This document shows positions 35,248 through 44,295 of a stretch of 64,000 bases of DNA, piece by piece; within the stretch, counting starts at the first letter, position 1; every line of letters starts with the position of its first letter. The notes below the pieces were generated by a model. It saw only the letters and a program-made list of their open reading frames with translations, was not told the DNA's origin and did no database searches. Source of the DNA: Methylomicrobium agile (GTDB taxonomy: Bacteria > Pseudomonadota > Gammaproteobacteria > Methylococcales > Methylomonadaceae); assembly GCF_000733855.1 (NCBI RefSeq), contig NZ_JPOJ01000001.1, positions 496,001 through 560,000 on the forward strand, in the 5' to 3' direction. The translations under genes were made by a program, and so were the position numbers.

Positions 35248-35866
35248 ACAAATACTCGCTCGGCGGTTCGCAAACCACCTATCAACCGGGTTCCAATAAT
35301 CGGGTATTGCTGAATAAACTGGGTATTACCGATCCAGAAGAGATGGATGAGGTTGAGTTGTTGTTATTGCAGCAATTGTATGATCGGGTATTGATTCAGC
35401 AGTTGTATGAAGGTGTCATAACGGTCGAGCATCTCAAGACATGGCACCGTCAGTGGCTTTTTCCAATCTACGATTGGGCTGGCGAAGAACGTTCGGTCAA
35501 CATGGGCAAAAACGGCTTTCAATTTGCTGCGGCGACGCAAATTCCATATTTGAATCTTCTGGATAGAGATTATCTGTCCAGACTGACGCCTTGCCAGGCG
35601 TTATCGGATGACGAGCTGATCAGGCTATGGCTATCATCCATGTTGAGCTTATTCTTGCGCATCCATTCCGCGAAGGTAACGGAAGGCTGGCGCGTCTATT
35701 AGCCGACATCATGGCTGTACAGGCAGGTTACGGCACTTTGGATTACACGTCTTGGGATAATAACCGGGAGGATTATTTTACGGCTATTCAGCAAGGATTA
35801 GCTTGCAATTACCAGCCAATGATGAATTGGATCGAGCGCGCCTTTAATGAGACTGAAGCCGATTAA
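35244..35866 (+). pseudogene. Fic-family protein (AMP-transferase type), frameshifted
   Basis: The first frame (MNKYSLGGSQTTYQPG to LIRLW) has the N-terminal Fic helices with YDWAGEERSVNMGKNGFQFA. The second frame continues AIIHVELILAHPFREGNGRL, containing the complete Fic motif HPFxEGNGR with catalytic His, followed by ADIMAVQAGYGTLDY. A one-base change near 35622-35628 (GATCAGGCTATGG) would join the two and give about 206 residues. Fic enzymes transfer AMP or other groups to target proteins, often as toxins. The gene is coupled to hsdS by a four-base overlap, an arrangement seen in other type I loci. As read it is broken, unless the missing base is a sequence error. Confidence 0.75.
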
Positions 35867-36030
35867 GAGGCCAGTTTTAAATGACGGTATTTTTTGCTGG
35901 CTACCTTGAGTTTGGCTTCAATAACAGCTATCGGCTGCCCTGTTTCGATGGCGGTGGAGCTAGCGATTGAACGAATGATCATGGATTTGCTGACCGTGGG
36001 GGCTTTATTTTTAGGACGTTTGATGTTCAT
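35863..36030 (-). CDS. Small basic protein convergent with fic
   Basis: A 55-residue lysine- and serine-rich protein (MNIKRPKNKAPTVSKSM to KKYRHLKLAS), read opposite to its neighbours and overlapping the fic stop by four bases. A start 14 codons earlier is possible. No family is recognised. The middle contains SSTAIET, which fits SxxxE, part of the inhibitory (S/T)xxxE(G/N) motif of Fic antitoxins, but the last position is Thr. An antitoxin role is therefore only a suggestion. Its composition looks protein-like rather than random. Confidence 0.45.
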   Translation of the reverse strand: MNIKRPKNKAPTVSKSMIIRSIASSTAIETGQPIAVIEAKLKVASKKYRHLKLAS

Positions 36031-36125
36031 GGTCTGCTTAAATCTTTGCAAAATTAAACTGCTTGAAATCATAGCACGAGAAACAATTATCTTTTATTTT
36101 TTAATCCGACTTTGCTGACCGCACA

Positions 36126-37346
36126 ATGTTAAAAACGGAGTTGCTGGAAATTGTAGTTAATGGCGAGAATTCGGGCATCGAGTTCAAGCGTGATGATATT
36201 CGACCCGAGCAACTGGCCAAGGAAATCGTGGCGATGGCGAATTTTCAGGGTGGCAAGGTGTTATTAGGCATTGAGGATGATGGTGCCATCAGCGGAATTC
36301 AACGGCCCAATCTGGAAGAATGGCTGATGAATGTGATGCAAGAAAAAATTCATCCGTTGATTTTGCCGTTCTACGAAGAAATTAAACTGGACGGAGGGAA
36401 AACCGTCGCGGTAATCAGCTTTCCGCAAGGCATATCAAAACCCTATGTGCTCAAGGATCGCGGCAAGGAAGAGATTTATATCCGTGTCGGCTCCACTTCG
36501 CGGCTGGCCACGCGCGAACAGCAGATGCGCCTGTTCGAACTGGGCGGCATGTTGCATACCGAACTGATGCCGGTGCCGCGCACCGATATGCAATGTCTGG
36601 ACGAAGCGCGGCTGAACAATTATTTGAAAGACATAATCCGCGATCCGGATATGCCGCATTCCGAATCGGAATGGCAACAGCGTTTATTGGGACTGGGTTT
36701 TTTAACCGATGCGGGCGGTGTAGCGAGTTGTACCATTGCCGGCTTGGTGCTGTTTGGCAAACAGCCGCGTCGGTACTTTAAACAGGCAGGTTTGCGGGTG
36801 TTCGCGTTCGATAACGCGGAAAAAGAATATCAGGCTCAGTTGGATGAAATTTTAGATGGCCCCATGGTTGGCCGGTGGGATGTGACGCCTTCGGGCAAGC
36901 ATTTGATCGATGGCGGCATTATCGAGCGTTTCATGTCGGCGATTCAGCCGTTTATCAGCGAGCAATCGTCAACTATTGATGCCGGTTTACGCCGGGAGAC
37001 TCAGTGGTTTTATCCGCTGGAAGCCATCCGGGAAGTCTTGATCAACGCCTTGGCGCACCGGGACTGGACGCGCTTCGTCGAAATCGAAGTCGGTTCCTAT
37101 GTTGACCGTTTCGAAGTAATCAGTCCCGGCTCTCTCCCTAATTCGATGACGATCGAAAAGATGAAAGCCGGGCAGCGTTCGCCGCGCAATACCCTCATCA
37201 TGGAAGTATTGCGCGACTACGGTTACGTCGATTATCGGGGCATGGGCGTCAGAACCAAAATCGTGCCTTTGACCCGCGCTTTGACCGGTAAGGAGCCCGA
37301 ATTCGTGGCAACGGCTGATTATCTGAAAACCACTTTGTACCGTTAG
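36126..37346 (+). CDS. AlbA/Schlafen-type ATP-binding protein
   Basis: A 406-residue protein. The N-terminal AlbA_2/Schlafen domain (about 1-130) shows SGIEFKRDDIRPEQLAKEIV, AMANFQGGKVLLGIEDDG and IYIRVGSTSRLATREQ. The C-terminal part has an ATPase-like fold with YPLEAIREVLINALAHRDW and VISPGSLPNSMTIEKM (HATPase_c_4 type), as in putative transcriptional regulators. Proteins of this type are frequent in type I restriction islands and some other defence loci, where they may regulate or act as nucleic-acid-sensing effectors. It lies 17 bases before hsdR on the same strand, so it is probably co-expressed with the nuclease. Confidence 0.85.
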   Translation: MLKTELLEIVVNGENSGIEFKRDDIRPEQLAKEIVAMANFQGGKVLLGIEDDGAISGIQRPNLEEWLMNVMQEKIHPLILPFYEEIKLDGGKTVAVISFPQGISKPYVLKDRGKEEIYIRVGSTSRLATREQQMRLFELGGMLHTELMPVPRTDMQCLDEARLNNYLKDIIRDPDMPHSESEWQQRLLGLGFLTDAGGVASCTIAGLVLFGKQPRRYFKQAGLRVFAFDNAEKEYQAQLDEILDGPMVGRWDVTPSGKHLIDGGIIERFMSAIQPFISEQSSTIDAGLRRETQWFYPLEAIREVLINALAHRDWTRFVEIEVGSYVDRFEVISPGSLPNSMTIEKMKAGQRSPRNTLIMEVLRDYGYVDYRGMGVRTKIVPLTRALTGKEPEFVATADYLKTTLYR

Positions 37347-37362
37347 CTAAAAGGAGTTTACT

Positions 37363-40300
37363 TTGAGTCAGGTCGGCCAGCGCGAACGCGCCACGCAAAA
37401 CCGCATCGTCGAATTTTTTCAGCATCAGCTGGGCTACCGTTATTTGGGGAACCGGCACGATCGCGAAGACAACAAAAACATCGAAGTCGATTTGCTCACG
37501 GCTTGGCTGAAAAAACGCGGCGTCGGTGAGGCGTTGATCGCTCGCGCCATTCGCCAACTGGATGCGGCCGCAGCGCTAGGCGAAGGCAAGAAACTTTATT
37601 ACGCCAACAAAGAGGTGTATCGCCTGCTGCGCTACGGTGTCAAAGACAAGGAAGGCGCGGGCGAGCAGAACCAAACCGTCTGGCTGATCGATTGGAAGCA
37701 CCCGGAAGCCAACGATTTTGCGCTTGCCGAAGAGGTATCCATCAAGGGCGAAAGTAAAAAGCGCCCGGATATCGTGTTGTATGTCAATGGCATCGCGTTG
37801 GGCGTGATCGAATTGAAGCGCTCTTCGGTATCGGTTTCCGAAGGCATCCGGCAGAATCTGGATAACCAGAAGAAGGATTTCATCCGCAATTTCTTCACCA
37901 CGATGCAACTGGTCATGGCCGGTAACGATACCCAGGGCTTGCGTTACGGCACGATCGAAACGCCGGAAAAGTATTATCTGGAATGGAAGGAAAATAATGT
38001 AGATTGGATTGAGCAAAGCGAAGCCCAGCAAAATCAAACCGTTGGGCTTCATTGCATTCAGCCCAACCTACACAAGCTGGATTTTCATCTCAGCCGCATC
38101 TGCAACAAATCGCGTTTCTTGCAGATCATTCACGATTTCATCGTGTTCGATGCCGGCGTGAAAAAAACTTGCCGCCATAACCAGTTTTTCGGCATCGAAG
38201 CCGCCAGGCAACACGTTGCCCGCCGCGAAGGCGGCATCATCTGGCACACGCAAGGTTCCGGCAAAAGCCTGACCATGGTGTGGCTGGCCAAGTGGATTCG
38301 GGAGAACGCCCGGGATAGCCGGGTATTGATCGTGACCGACCGCACCGAGCTGGACGAACAGATCGAAAAAGTCTTTACCGGCGTCGAAGAAGAAATTTAC
38401 CGGAGCAAAAGCGGCGCGGATCTGATCGCTACGCTGAATCAGGCCACTCCCTGGCTGATTTGTTCGCTGGTTCATAAATTCGGCCGGCAATCCGACAGCG
38501 AAAACGATACCGCCGCAGATGCTTTTATCGAGGAGTTGAAACAGGCGTTGCCCAAGGATTTCAACGCCAAAGGCGATTTGTTCGTGTTTGTAGACGAGTG
38601 TCATCGCACTCAATCCGGCAAGCTGCATGAGGCGATGAAAGCGATTCTGCCTGCGGCAATGTTTATCGGCTTTACCGGCACGCCGCTGATGAAAAAGGAC
38701 AAGAAGAAGTCGGTGGAGGTGTTCGGCCCCTACATTCACACTTATAAATTCGATGAAGCCGTGGCCGATGGCGTGGTGTTGGATTTGCGTTACGAGGCGC
38801 GCGACATCGATCAGCACATTACCTCGCAGAAGAAAATCGACGAGTGGTTCGAGGCCAAAACGCGCGGTTTGTCGAATATCGCCAAAACCCAGCTCAAACA
38901 GAAATGGGGCACTCTGCAGAAGGTGCTGTCCAGCAAGTCGCGCTTGCAACAGATCGTCAACGACATTTTGCTGGATATGGACACCAAACCCCGACTGATG
39001 GACGGCTACGGCAACGCCATGTTGGTTTGCGCCAGCGTCTACCAGGCTTGCAAGGCTTATGAAATGTTCAGCCAGTCGGATTTGGCCGGCAAGGTGGCGA
39101 TTGTGACCAGTTTCCAGCCTACCTCTGCTGCGATCAAAGGCGAGGAAACCGGCGAGGGGCTGACCGAAAAACTGTTCAAATACGACATTTACCGGAAAAT
39201 GCTGGCGGATTACTTCGAACAGCCGGAAGACGAAGCGGCCAAGCGGGTCGAAGCGTTCGAGAAGGACGTCAAAAAGCGCTTTATCGACGAACCCGGACAA
39301 ATGCGCTTGTTGATCGTGGTCGATAAACTGTTGACCGGATTCGACGCACCGTCGGCGACCTACTTGTACATCGACAAGCAAATGGCCGATCACAATCTGT
39401 TTCAGGCCATTTGTCGGGTGAACCGGCTGGACGGCGATGACAAGGAATACGGTTACATCATCGATTACAAGGATTTGTTTCGTTCACTGGACAAGGCGAT
39501 TACCGACTATACCCAAGGCGCGTTCGAAGGCTACGACAAGGAAGACGTGGCGGGTTTGTTGAAAGACCGGCTGGAACAAGCTCGACTGGATTTGGAAAAT
39601 GCGCTGGAAATGGTTCGGGCGCTGTGCGAGCCGGTCAAGGCGCCGCGCAATACCCAAGATTACATCCATTATTTCTGCGGCGAATCGGGGTCGAACCGGG
39701 ATGCACTCAGCGAGAAAGAAGCGCTGCGTCTGACGTTGTACCAAAATGTCGCCAAATTATTGCGCGCCTTCGCCAATATCGCCAACGAGATGCCGGAAGC
39801 GGGATTTTCCAGTACGGAAACCGAGAAAGTTCGCTCGGAAGTCGCGCATTATGAAAAAGTACGCGACGAAGTGAAACTGGCCAGCGGCGACTTGCTGGAT
39901 ATGAAACGTTTCGAGCCCGCCATGCGCCATTTGTTGGACATGTATATCCGCGCCGACGACAGCGAACCACTGATGGACTTCGAGGCACTCGGGCTTATCG
40001 AACTGATCGTCGAGAAAGGCGTTGATGCGGCCGAATCCCTGCCCGAAAGCCTCCGCGGCAATCAGGAAGCGATGTCGGAAACCATCGAAAACAACGTGCG
40101 CAGAACCATCGTCGATGAAAATCCGGTCAATCCCAAGTATTACGAGCACATGTCGGTATTGCTGGATGAATTGATCGCGTTGCGCCGGCAAAAGGCGATC
40201 GAGTATCAGGAATACCTTGAGCGCATTCGTGAGTTATCCCGAAAAATGATTCGTCCCGAACAAACGAGCTCAAATTATCCGGCTTCGATGGATACAAAAG

Positions 40301-40512
40301 CCAAGCGCGCTTTTTACGACAACTTTGGCAACGACGAGATGCTGACGACCAAAATCGACAACGCCATTCGTTATACAAAAAAAGCCGACTGGGTGGGCGA
40401 CCGCTTCAAGGAGCGGGAAATCGCCAATGCAGTACGGCAGGAAACCGCCGGTTACGACGTGGATGTTCAGAAAGTGATGGAACTGGCCAAGGCACAGAAG
40501 GACTATCACTGA
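37363..40512 (+). CDS. hsdR: HsdR, type I restriction endonuclease/translocase subunit
   Basis: A 1049-residue protein. The N-terminal nuclease domain has RPDIVLYVNGIALGVIELKR (about 134-153), the D...ExK catalytic core. The SF2 motor follows: Walker A HTQGSGKSLT (about 295-304), LIVTDRTELDEQI, the DECH box in FVDECHRTQSGKL, FTGTPLM and LIVVDKLLTGFDAP. A C-terminal helical part contacts HsdM. The start is TTG at 37363, decided by AAAGGAG seven bases upstream; no ATG fits. Residues about 213-236 (DWIEQSEAQQNQTV...PNLH) are encoded by a REP palindrome and are absent from the normal family layout, yet the frame stays open. It overlaps the next gene by one base. Confidence 0.96.
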   Translation: MSQVGQRERATQNRIVEFFQHQLGYRYLGNRHDREDNKNIEVDLLTAWLKKRGVGEALIARAIRQLDAAAALGEGKKLYYANKEVYRLLRYGVKDKEGAGEQNQTVWLIDWKHPEANDFALAEEVSIKGESKKRPDIVLYVNGIALGVIELKRSSVSVSEGIRQNLDNQKKDFIRNFFTTMQLVMAGNDTQGLRYGTIETPEKYYLEWKENNVDWIEQSEAQQNQTVGLHCIQPNLHKLDFHLSRICNKSRFLQIIHDFIVFDAGVKKTCRHNQFFGIEAARQHVARREGGIIWHTQGSGKSLTMVWLAKWIRENARDSRVLIVTDRTELDEQIEKVFTGVEEEIYRSKSGADLIATLNQATPWLICSLVHKFGRQSDSENDTAADAFIEELKQALPKDFNAKGDLFVFVDECHRTQSGKLHEAMKAILPAAMFIGFTGTPLMKKDKKKSVEVFGPYIHTYKFDEAVADGVVLDLRYEARDIDQHITSQKKIDEWFEAKTRGLSNIAKTQLKQKWGTLQKVLSSKSRLQQIVNDILLDMDTKPRLMDGYGNAMLVCASVYQACKAYEMFSQSDLAGKVAIVTSFQPTSAAIKGEETGEGLTEKLFKYDIYRKMLADYFEQPEDEAAKRVEAFEKDVKKRFIDEPGQMRLLIVVDKLLTGFDAPSATYLYIDKQMADHNLFQAICRVNRLDGDDKEYGYIIDYKDLFRSLDKAITDYTQGAFEGYDKEDVAGLLKDRLEQARLDLENALEMVRALCEPVKAPRNTQDYIHYFCGESGSNRDALSEKEALRLTLYQNVAKLLRAFANIANEMPEAGFSSTETEKVRSEVAHYEKVRDEVKLASGDLLDMKRFEPAMRHLLDMYIRADDSEPLMDFEALGLIELIVEKGVDAAESLPESLRGNQEAMSETIENNVRRTIVDENPVNPKYYEHMSVLLDELIALRRQKAIEYQEYLERIRELSRKMIRPEQTSSNYPASMDTKAKRAFYDNFGNDEMLTTKIDNAIRYTKKADWVGDRFKEREIANAVRQETAGYDVDVQKVMELAKAQKDYH
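37999..38071 (+). repeat. BIME/REP element inside the hsdR coding sequence
   Basis: GTAGATTGGATTGAGCAAAG, CGAAGCCCAGC, a short spacer, GTTGGGCTTC and CAGCCCAACCTAC make an opposed pair of hairpins of the same family as the intergenic element at 30382-30459. It lies fully within hsdR without interrupting the frame. Confidence 0.85.
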
Positions 40513-41225
40513 TGCCGTTGATCCGGATTGGCGAGTTATCGCTGCAACTGAATCGCAAGGCGATTAAGAACCTGCATATCAGCGTATTGCCGCCCGATGG
40601 CCGCGTGCGGGTGTCCGCGCCGGAACACATGACCGATACGGCGATTCGCATGGCCGTGGTGAGCCGTATCCCTTGGATTAGAAAGCAACAGCGCGAGTTT
40701 GCCAGTCAACCCAGACAATCCGAACGGGCTTTGGTCAGCGGCGAGTGTCATTACTTCCGGGGCAAGCGTTACCGTTTGAATGTCACGGAACGGGCCGGCC
40801 GCCATGAGGTCAAGGTAGCGGGCGGCAGAATTCACCTGTTCGTTAATCCGGGCACCTCGGTTGAAAACAGAGCCCTTGTGCTGACGGAATTTTATCGAAC
40901 TCAACTCAAAGCCCATATTGAAAAACTCGTCACCGATTGGCAATGCCGCATCGGTGTCGAAGCGGCCGATTGGAACATTAAGAAGATGAAAACCAAATGG
41001 GGTAGCTGTAATACGCGGGCTAAACGCATCTGGTTGAATCTGGAGTTAGCCAAAAAACCGCCCGAGTGCGTGGAGTATATTCTGGTTCATGAACTGGTTC
41101 ACTTGCTCGAACGCAATCACAACGAACGTTTTCGGGCGCACATGGACAAACTCATGCCCAATTGGCGGGAAAGGCGGGATCTTTTGAATAAACTGCCGTT
41201 GGCGTTTGAGAATTGGTTATATTGA
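40512..41225 (+). CDS. YgjP-like zinc metallohydrolase (DUF45/SprT-like)
   Basis: A 237-residue protein of the YgjP/DUF45 family with the zinc motif HELVHLLERNHNERF (about 193-207) and the preceding KWGSCNTRAKRIWLNLELA block conserved in the family. RKAIKNLHISVLPPDGRVRVSAP near the N-terminus is also typical. These proteins are often the last gene of type I restriction operons and may process a protein partner or stalled complex, but no substrate is established. The ATG overlaps the hsdR stop (TGATG), indicating coupling to the restriction subunit. Confidence 0.85.
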   Translation: MPLIRIGELSLQLNRKAIKNLHISVLPPDGRVRVSAPEHMTDTAIRMAVVSRIPWIRKQQREFASQPRQSERALVSGECHYFRGKRYRLNVTERAGRHEVKVAGGRIHLFVNPGTSVENRALVLTEFYRTQLKAHIEKLVTDWQCRIGVEAADWNIKKMKTKWGSCNTRAKRIWLNLELAKKPPECVEYILVHELVHLLERNHNERFRAHMDKLMPNWRERRDLLNKLPLAFENWLY

Positions 41226-41294
41226 AAGGAGTTCTGAATAAGTACCTCTGCCTCCGGGCACAGGCACCTCCACCCGGTGTTGAACGTGCCTGGC

Positions 41295-41558
41295 GTAGGA
41301 TGGGTAGAGCGCCAGCGAAACCCATCAAGCCCTCGTCCGCTTGCGAACGAGCGCCTCGACGGTCTGAGCTCCGAACCTAATCAGATCCGGTCCCACATCG
41401 GAGTCTCCGGCGATGGGTTTCGCTACGCTCTGCTCATCCTGCGACCTCGATGCTTGACAAGACGGGAAGTTGTGTAGATAGCTATGCCACGAGAAGGCAG
41501 TATGAGGAAATCTCTCATCGATTTTTTCCCTCTCCAAGGACCTCTCCCACGGGAGAGG
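41295..41558. repeat. REP palindromes between the hsd island and ydbH
   Basis: Two opposed arms, GTAGGATGGGTAGAGCGCCA (from 41295) and GATGGGTTTCGCTACGCTCT (from 41412), form a BIME. A separate hairpin CCTCTCCCACGGGAGAGG lies at 41541-41558. The 400-base gap contains no convincing gene; a frame that extends ydbH upstream passes through these repeats and is unlikely to be translated. Confidence 0.65.
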
Positions 41559-41626
41559 GAGTTTTCCAGACCTACAAAAATACATCGGGACTGTTCCCAA
41601 GCGTGCCGTTACCTACCCTACGTTCG

Positions 41627-43693
41627 ATGCCTCATTTCCGCAAACTTGACCGTAGCAAGTTACTCCTGCTCTCCGGTCTGCTGCCATTCGCCTTCCCCGC
41701 CGCAGCGATCGAGGAGGTCGCGCTGGACATCGGCTCGCTGAGCGCACAGGGCTGGAAACTCGAAAACGTCCGACTTGCCCTCGAAGGCATCCCGAACTCT
41801 CGCCAGCAGTTGGCCCTAACGATCGGAAAGCTGGCCCTGCCGAAACCGTTCGACGACCTGCAACTGGCCGACATCCGCTGCACCGCGTTCAAATGGAACG
41901 ACCGTCAAACCGTCTGCGAACAGGGCCGCGCCAGGATCGGCTCGAAGCGCTGGCGTTCACCGAAGGCTGCGTTTTCGTTCCGGCTCGGCGAGAAATCGAG
42001 TAGCGCGGCCGTGACCGGCCTCCGGCTATCCGGCGGCATCCTTAACGCCGAAATGACCGAACGGGCGATGCGTTGGCAGGTCAGGCTGGCCGGCGAAAAA
42101 CTCGACGGTGAGCTGCTGCGGAAGCTGTTCGGCTTCAGCCCGGTCGAGATCAAAAACGGCGAGTTGGATTTCGAGCTTCTGGCCTCCGGAATCAAAGGCA
42201 AAATCGGCGACATCGCCCTGAGCGTCCGGCTTCATGACCTTTCCCTGCAAACCCCGGACGGCAAAGCCGCGACCGAAGCACTGTCCGCAAACGCGAAAAT
42301 CCATGCCAGCCACGAAGGAGAGCGCTGGCACTGGCAAATCTCCCCGCAGCTCACCGGCGGCGCGCTGTACCTGGAACCCGTCTATCTCGAAGCAGGCAAG
42401 GAAGCGATCAAATTCACCGGACAAGGAAGTTGGGACCCCGCCCGGCGATGCGTCGACATCGCCTCGTTCGTTTTCGAACATACCGGAACCGCGGCCGTAA
42501 GCGGCAACGCCTCGATCGAAACCGGCGCCCCGGTGAAACTGGCCCGTGCCGCCTTAACCGTACAATCGGAGGATTTGGCGCGCTTCTCGGCGGTCTATCT
42601 GAAACCTTTCGCCGAACAGACCGCTTTCGAGAGCCTCTCGCTGGAAGGCCGGGCGAAAGCGGAACTGACCTTGGCCGAACAAGCCCTGACGCATCTGGCG
42701 TTAAACTTCGCCAGGCTTGCGGTACACGACGAAAGCGGCCGGGTCGCCGCCGAAGGCGGAGCAGGCTCGATTTACTGGTCGAAAGCTCCCGACGCGGCCG
42801 TCCCGTCGGCGCTGAGCTGGCAAAAACTGTCGCTGTATTCGCTTCCGATCGGTCCTGCCCGGCTGCCCTTCTCGGCGCGCGCCGACCGGATCGAACTGCT
42901 GAAAAAAACCCGCCTGCCCTTTCTCGGCGGCACCATCGCGCTGAACCGGTTCACTTTGCAAAGCCGCCCCGAACAGGAACCCGACGTCTATTTCGAAGGG
43001 CGCCTGAACGATATCTCGCTCGAACAACTGACCGGCGCCTTGCATTGGACGCCGCTGTCGGGCACGGTCAGCGGCAGGATACCCGGCGTCGAATACCGGG
43101 ACAAGACGCTGAAACTGAAAGGCGAACTGAACGTCAAAGTCTTCGACGGCAACATCAGAATCGCCAATCTGGCTTCTTCCGGACTGTTCAGCGACTTCCC
43201 GAGGCTCTCCGCCGAGATCGAACTGGACCGCCTGGACCTCGACCGGATCACCCGCAAATTCGAGTTCGGCGGGATAACCGGCAGATTGTCCGGATTCGTC
43301 AAGAATCTGCAGCTCGAAAACTGGCGGCCGGTCGGCTTTTATGCCTGGTTCGGCACGCCGGAAGACGACGACTCAACGCACCGGATCAGCCAGAAAGCGG
43401 TCCGGAATATCGCGAACATCGGCGGAGGCGGCGCGGCCGACCTGCTGTCGCGCAGTTTCCTGCGCTTTTTCGATACCTTCGGCTACGACAAGATCGGCCT
43501 CGGCTGCTACCTGCACGCCGGCGTCTGCCAGATGATGGGCATCGAGGCCGCCGAAAACGACGGCTACCGGATCATCAAGGGCGGCGGCCTGCCGAGAATC
43601 GACGTGATCGGGTATAATCCACGGGTTGACTGGACCGTGTTGATGGAGCGCCTGCAACGCATCACCGCATCGGACGAAGTCATTATCAAATAA
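41627..43693 (+). CDS. ydbH: YdbH-family AsmA-like envelope protein
   Basis: A 688-residue protein if started at ATG 41627 (MPHFRKLDRSKLLLLSGLLP), which places a signal/anchor segment at the N-terminus; an earlier in-frame start runs through repeat DNA. The body is a long beta-rich AsmA-like region, and the C-terminus has GVEYRDKTLKLKGEL, FDTFGYDKIGLGCYLHAGVC, MMGIEAAENDGYRIIKGGG and NPRVDWTVLMERL, diagnostic of the YdbH family. In Escherichia coli YdbH works with TamB and YhdP in moving phospholipids to the outer membrane. Here it is followed six bases on by a DUF1318 (YdbL-like) gene, matching the ydbH-ynbE-ydbL order but without a separate ynbE. Confidence 0.82.
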   Translation: MPHFRKLDRSKLLLLSGLLPFAFPAAAIEEVALDIGSLSAQGWKLENVRLALEGIPNSRQQLALTIGKLALPKPFDDLQLADIRCTAFKWNDRQTVCEQGRARIGSKRWRSPKAAFSFRLGEKSSSAAVTGLRLSGGILNAEMTERAMRWQVRLAGEKLDGELLRKLFGFSPVEIKNGELDFELLASGIKGKIGDIALSVRLHDLSLQTPDGKAATEALSANAKIHASHEGERWHWQISPQLTGGALYLEPVYLEAGKEAIKFTGQGSWDPARRCVDIASFVFEHTGTAAVSGNASIETGAPVKLARAALTVQSEDLARFSAVYLKPFAEQTAFESLSLEGRAKAELTLAEQALTHLALNFARLAVHDESGRVAAEGGAGSIYWSKAPDAAVPSALSWQKLSLYSLPIGPARLPFSARADRIELLKKTRLPFLGGTIALNRFTLQSRPEQEPDVYFEGRLNDISLEQLTGALHWTPLSGTVSGRIPGVEYRDKTLKLKGELNVKVFDGNIRIANLASSGLFSDFPRLSAEIELDRLDLDRITRKFEFGGITGRLSGFVKNLQLENWRPVGFYAWFGTPEDDDSTHRISQKAVRNIANIGGGGAADLLSRSFLRFFDTFGYDKIGLGCYLHAGVCQMMGIEAAENDGYRIIKGGGLPRIDVIGYNPRVDWTVLMERLQRITASDEVIIK

Positions 43694-43707
43694 TTCAGGT
43701 GAAATCG

Positions 43708-44292
43708 ATGAGAAAACTTTCCCTTCTGAGCGCGCTGCTGCTTTCCGCCTGCGTCACGATCAACATTTATTTTCCGGCCGCGGCCGCCGAAAAAGCGGCC
43801 GATGAAATCATCCAGGACATTCAGAACGCGGTGCCGCCGAAGCCGCAATCGAGATCCGGCCAAGATGACGAACACGCGGCTCTCTTCCGCTGGATCGACA
43901 GGGCCATCGGCACAGTCATAACTTCCGCCAAGGCGGCCGAGGCCGATCTTTCGATCGACAGCCCCGACATCCGGAAGCTGCGCGCGTCGATGGAAAAGCG
44001 CTTCGCCTCGCTGCAGCCGAACTATGCGGCCGGCTACATCGGCATCAAGGCGGACGGCTCTTTGACGGTCCGGGAAGGCGCCAATATCCCGTTAAAAGAC
44101 CGCAATCAGGTCACCAAACTGGTCGCGGCCGAAAACCAGGACCGGCAGCGCCTGTACCAAGCAATCGCGAACGCGAACGGCCATCCCGAATGGCTGGACC
44201 AGATCAAGGCGACCTTCGCCGCGCGCTGGATCGGCAACGCCCAGTCCGGCTGGTGGGTTCAGTCCTCGAACGGAAGCTGGAAACAGAAATAA
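43708..44292 (+). CDS. ydbL: YdbL-family (DUF1318) lipoprotein
   Basis: A 194-residue protein with an N-terminal lipobox (LLSAC, about residues 10-14) followed by VTINIYFPAAAAEKAADEII. The C-terminal DUF1318 domain (about 115-194) has YIGIKADGSLTVREG, AENQDRQRLYQAIANANG and a terminal WWVQSSNGSWKQK. I use the ATG at 43708, with AGGTG upstream, rather than the GTG three codons before. In enterobacteria YdbL is periplasmic and YnbE is a separate tiny lipoprotein binding YdbH; the lipidated N-terminal segment here might combine both roles. It is co-transcribed with ydbH and almost touches rlmD. Confidence 0.75.
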   Translation: MRKLSLLSALLLSACVTINIYFPAAAAEKAADEIIQDIQNAVPPKPQSRSGQDDEHAALFRWIDRAIGTVITSAKAAEADLSIDSPDIRKLRASMEKRFASLQPNYAAGYIGIKADGSLTVREGANIPLKDRNQVTKLVAAENQDRQRLYQAIANANGHPEWLDQIKATFAARWIGNAQSGWWVQSSNGSWKQK

Positions 44293-44295
44293 CAG

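Noticed and set aside
42430-43617. A 395-codon frame overlapping ydbH in another phase
   Set aside because: It is extremely Arg-rich, typical of an out-of-phase reading of GC-rich coding DNA; ydbH has clear family motifs.
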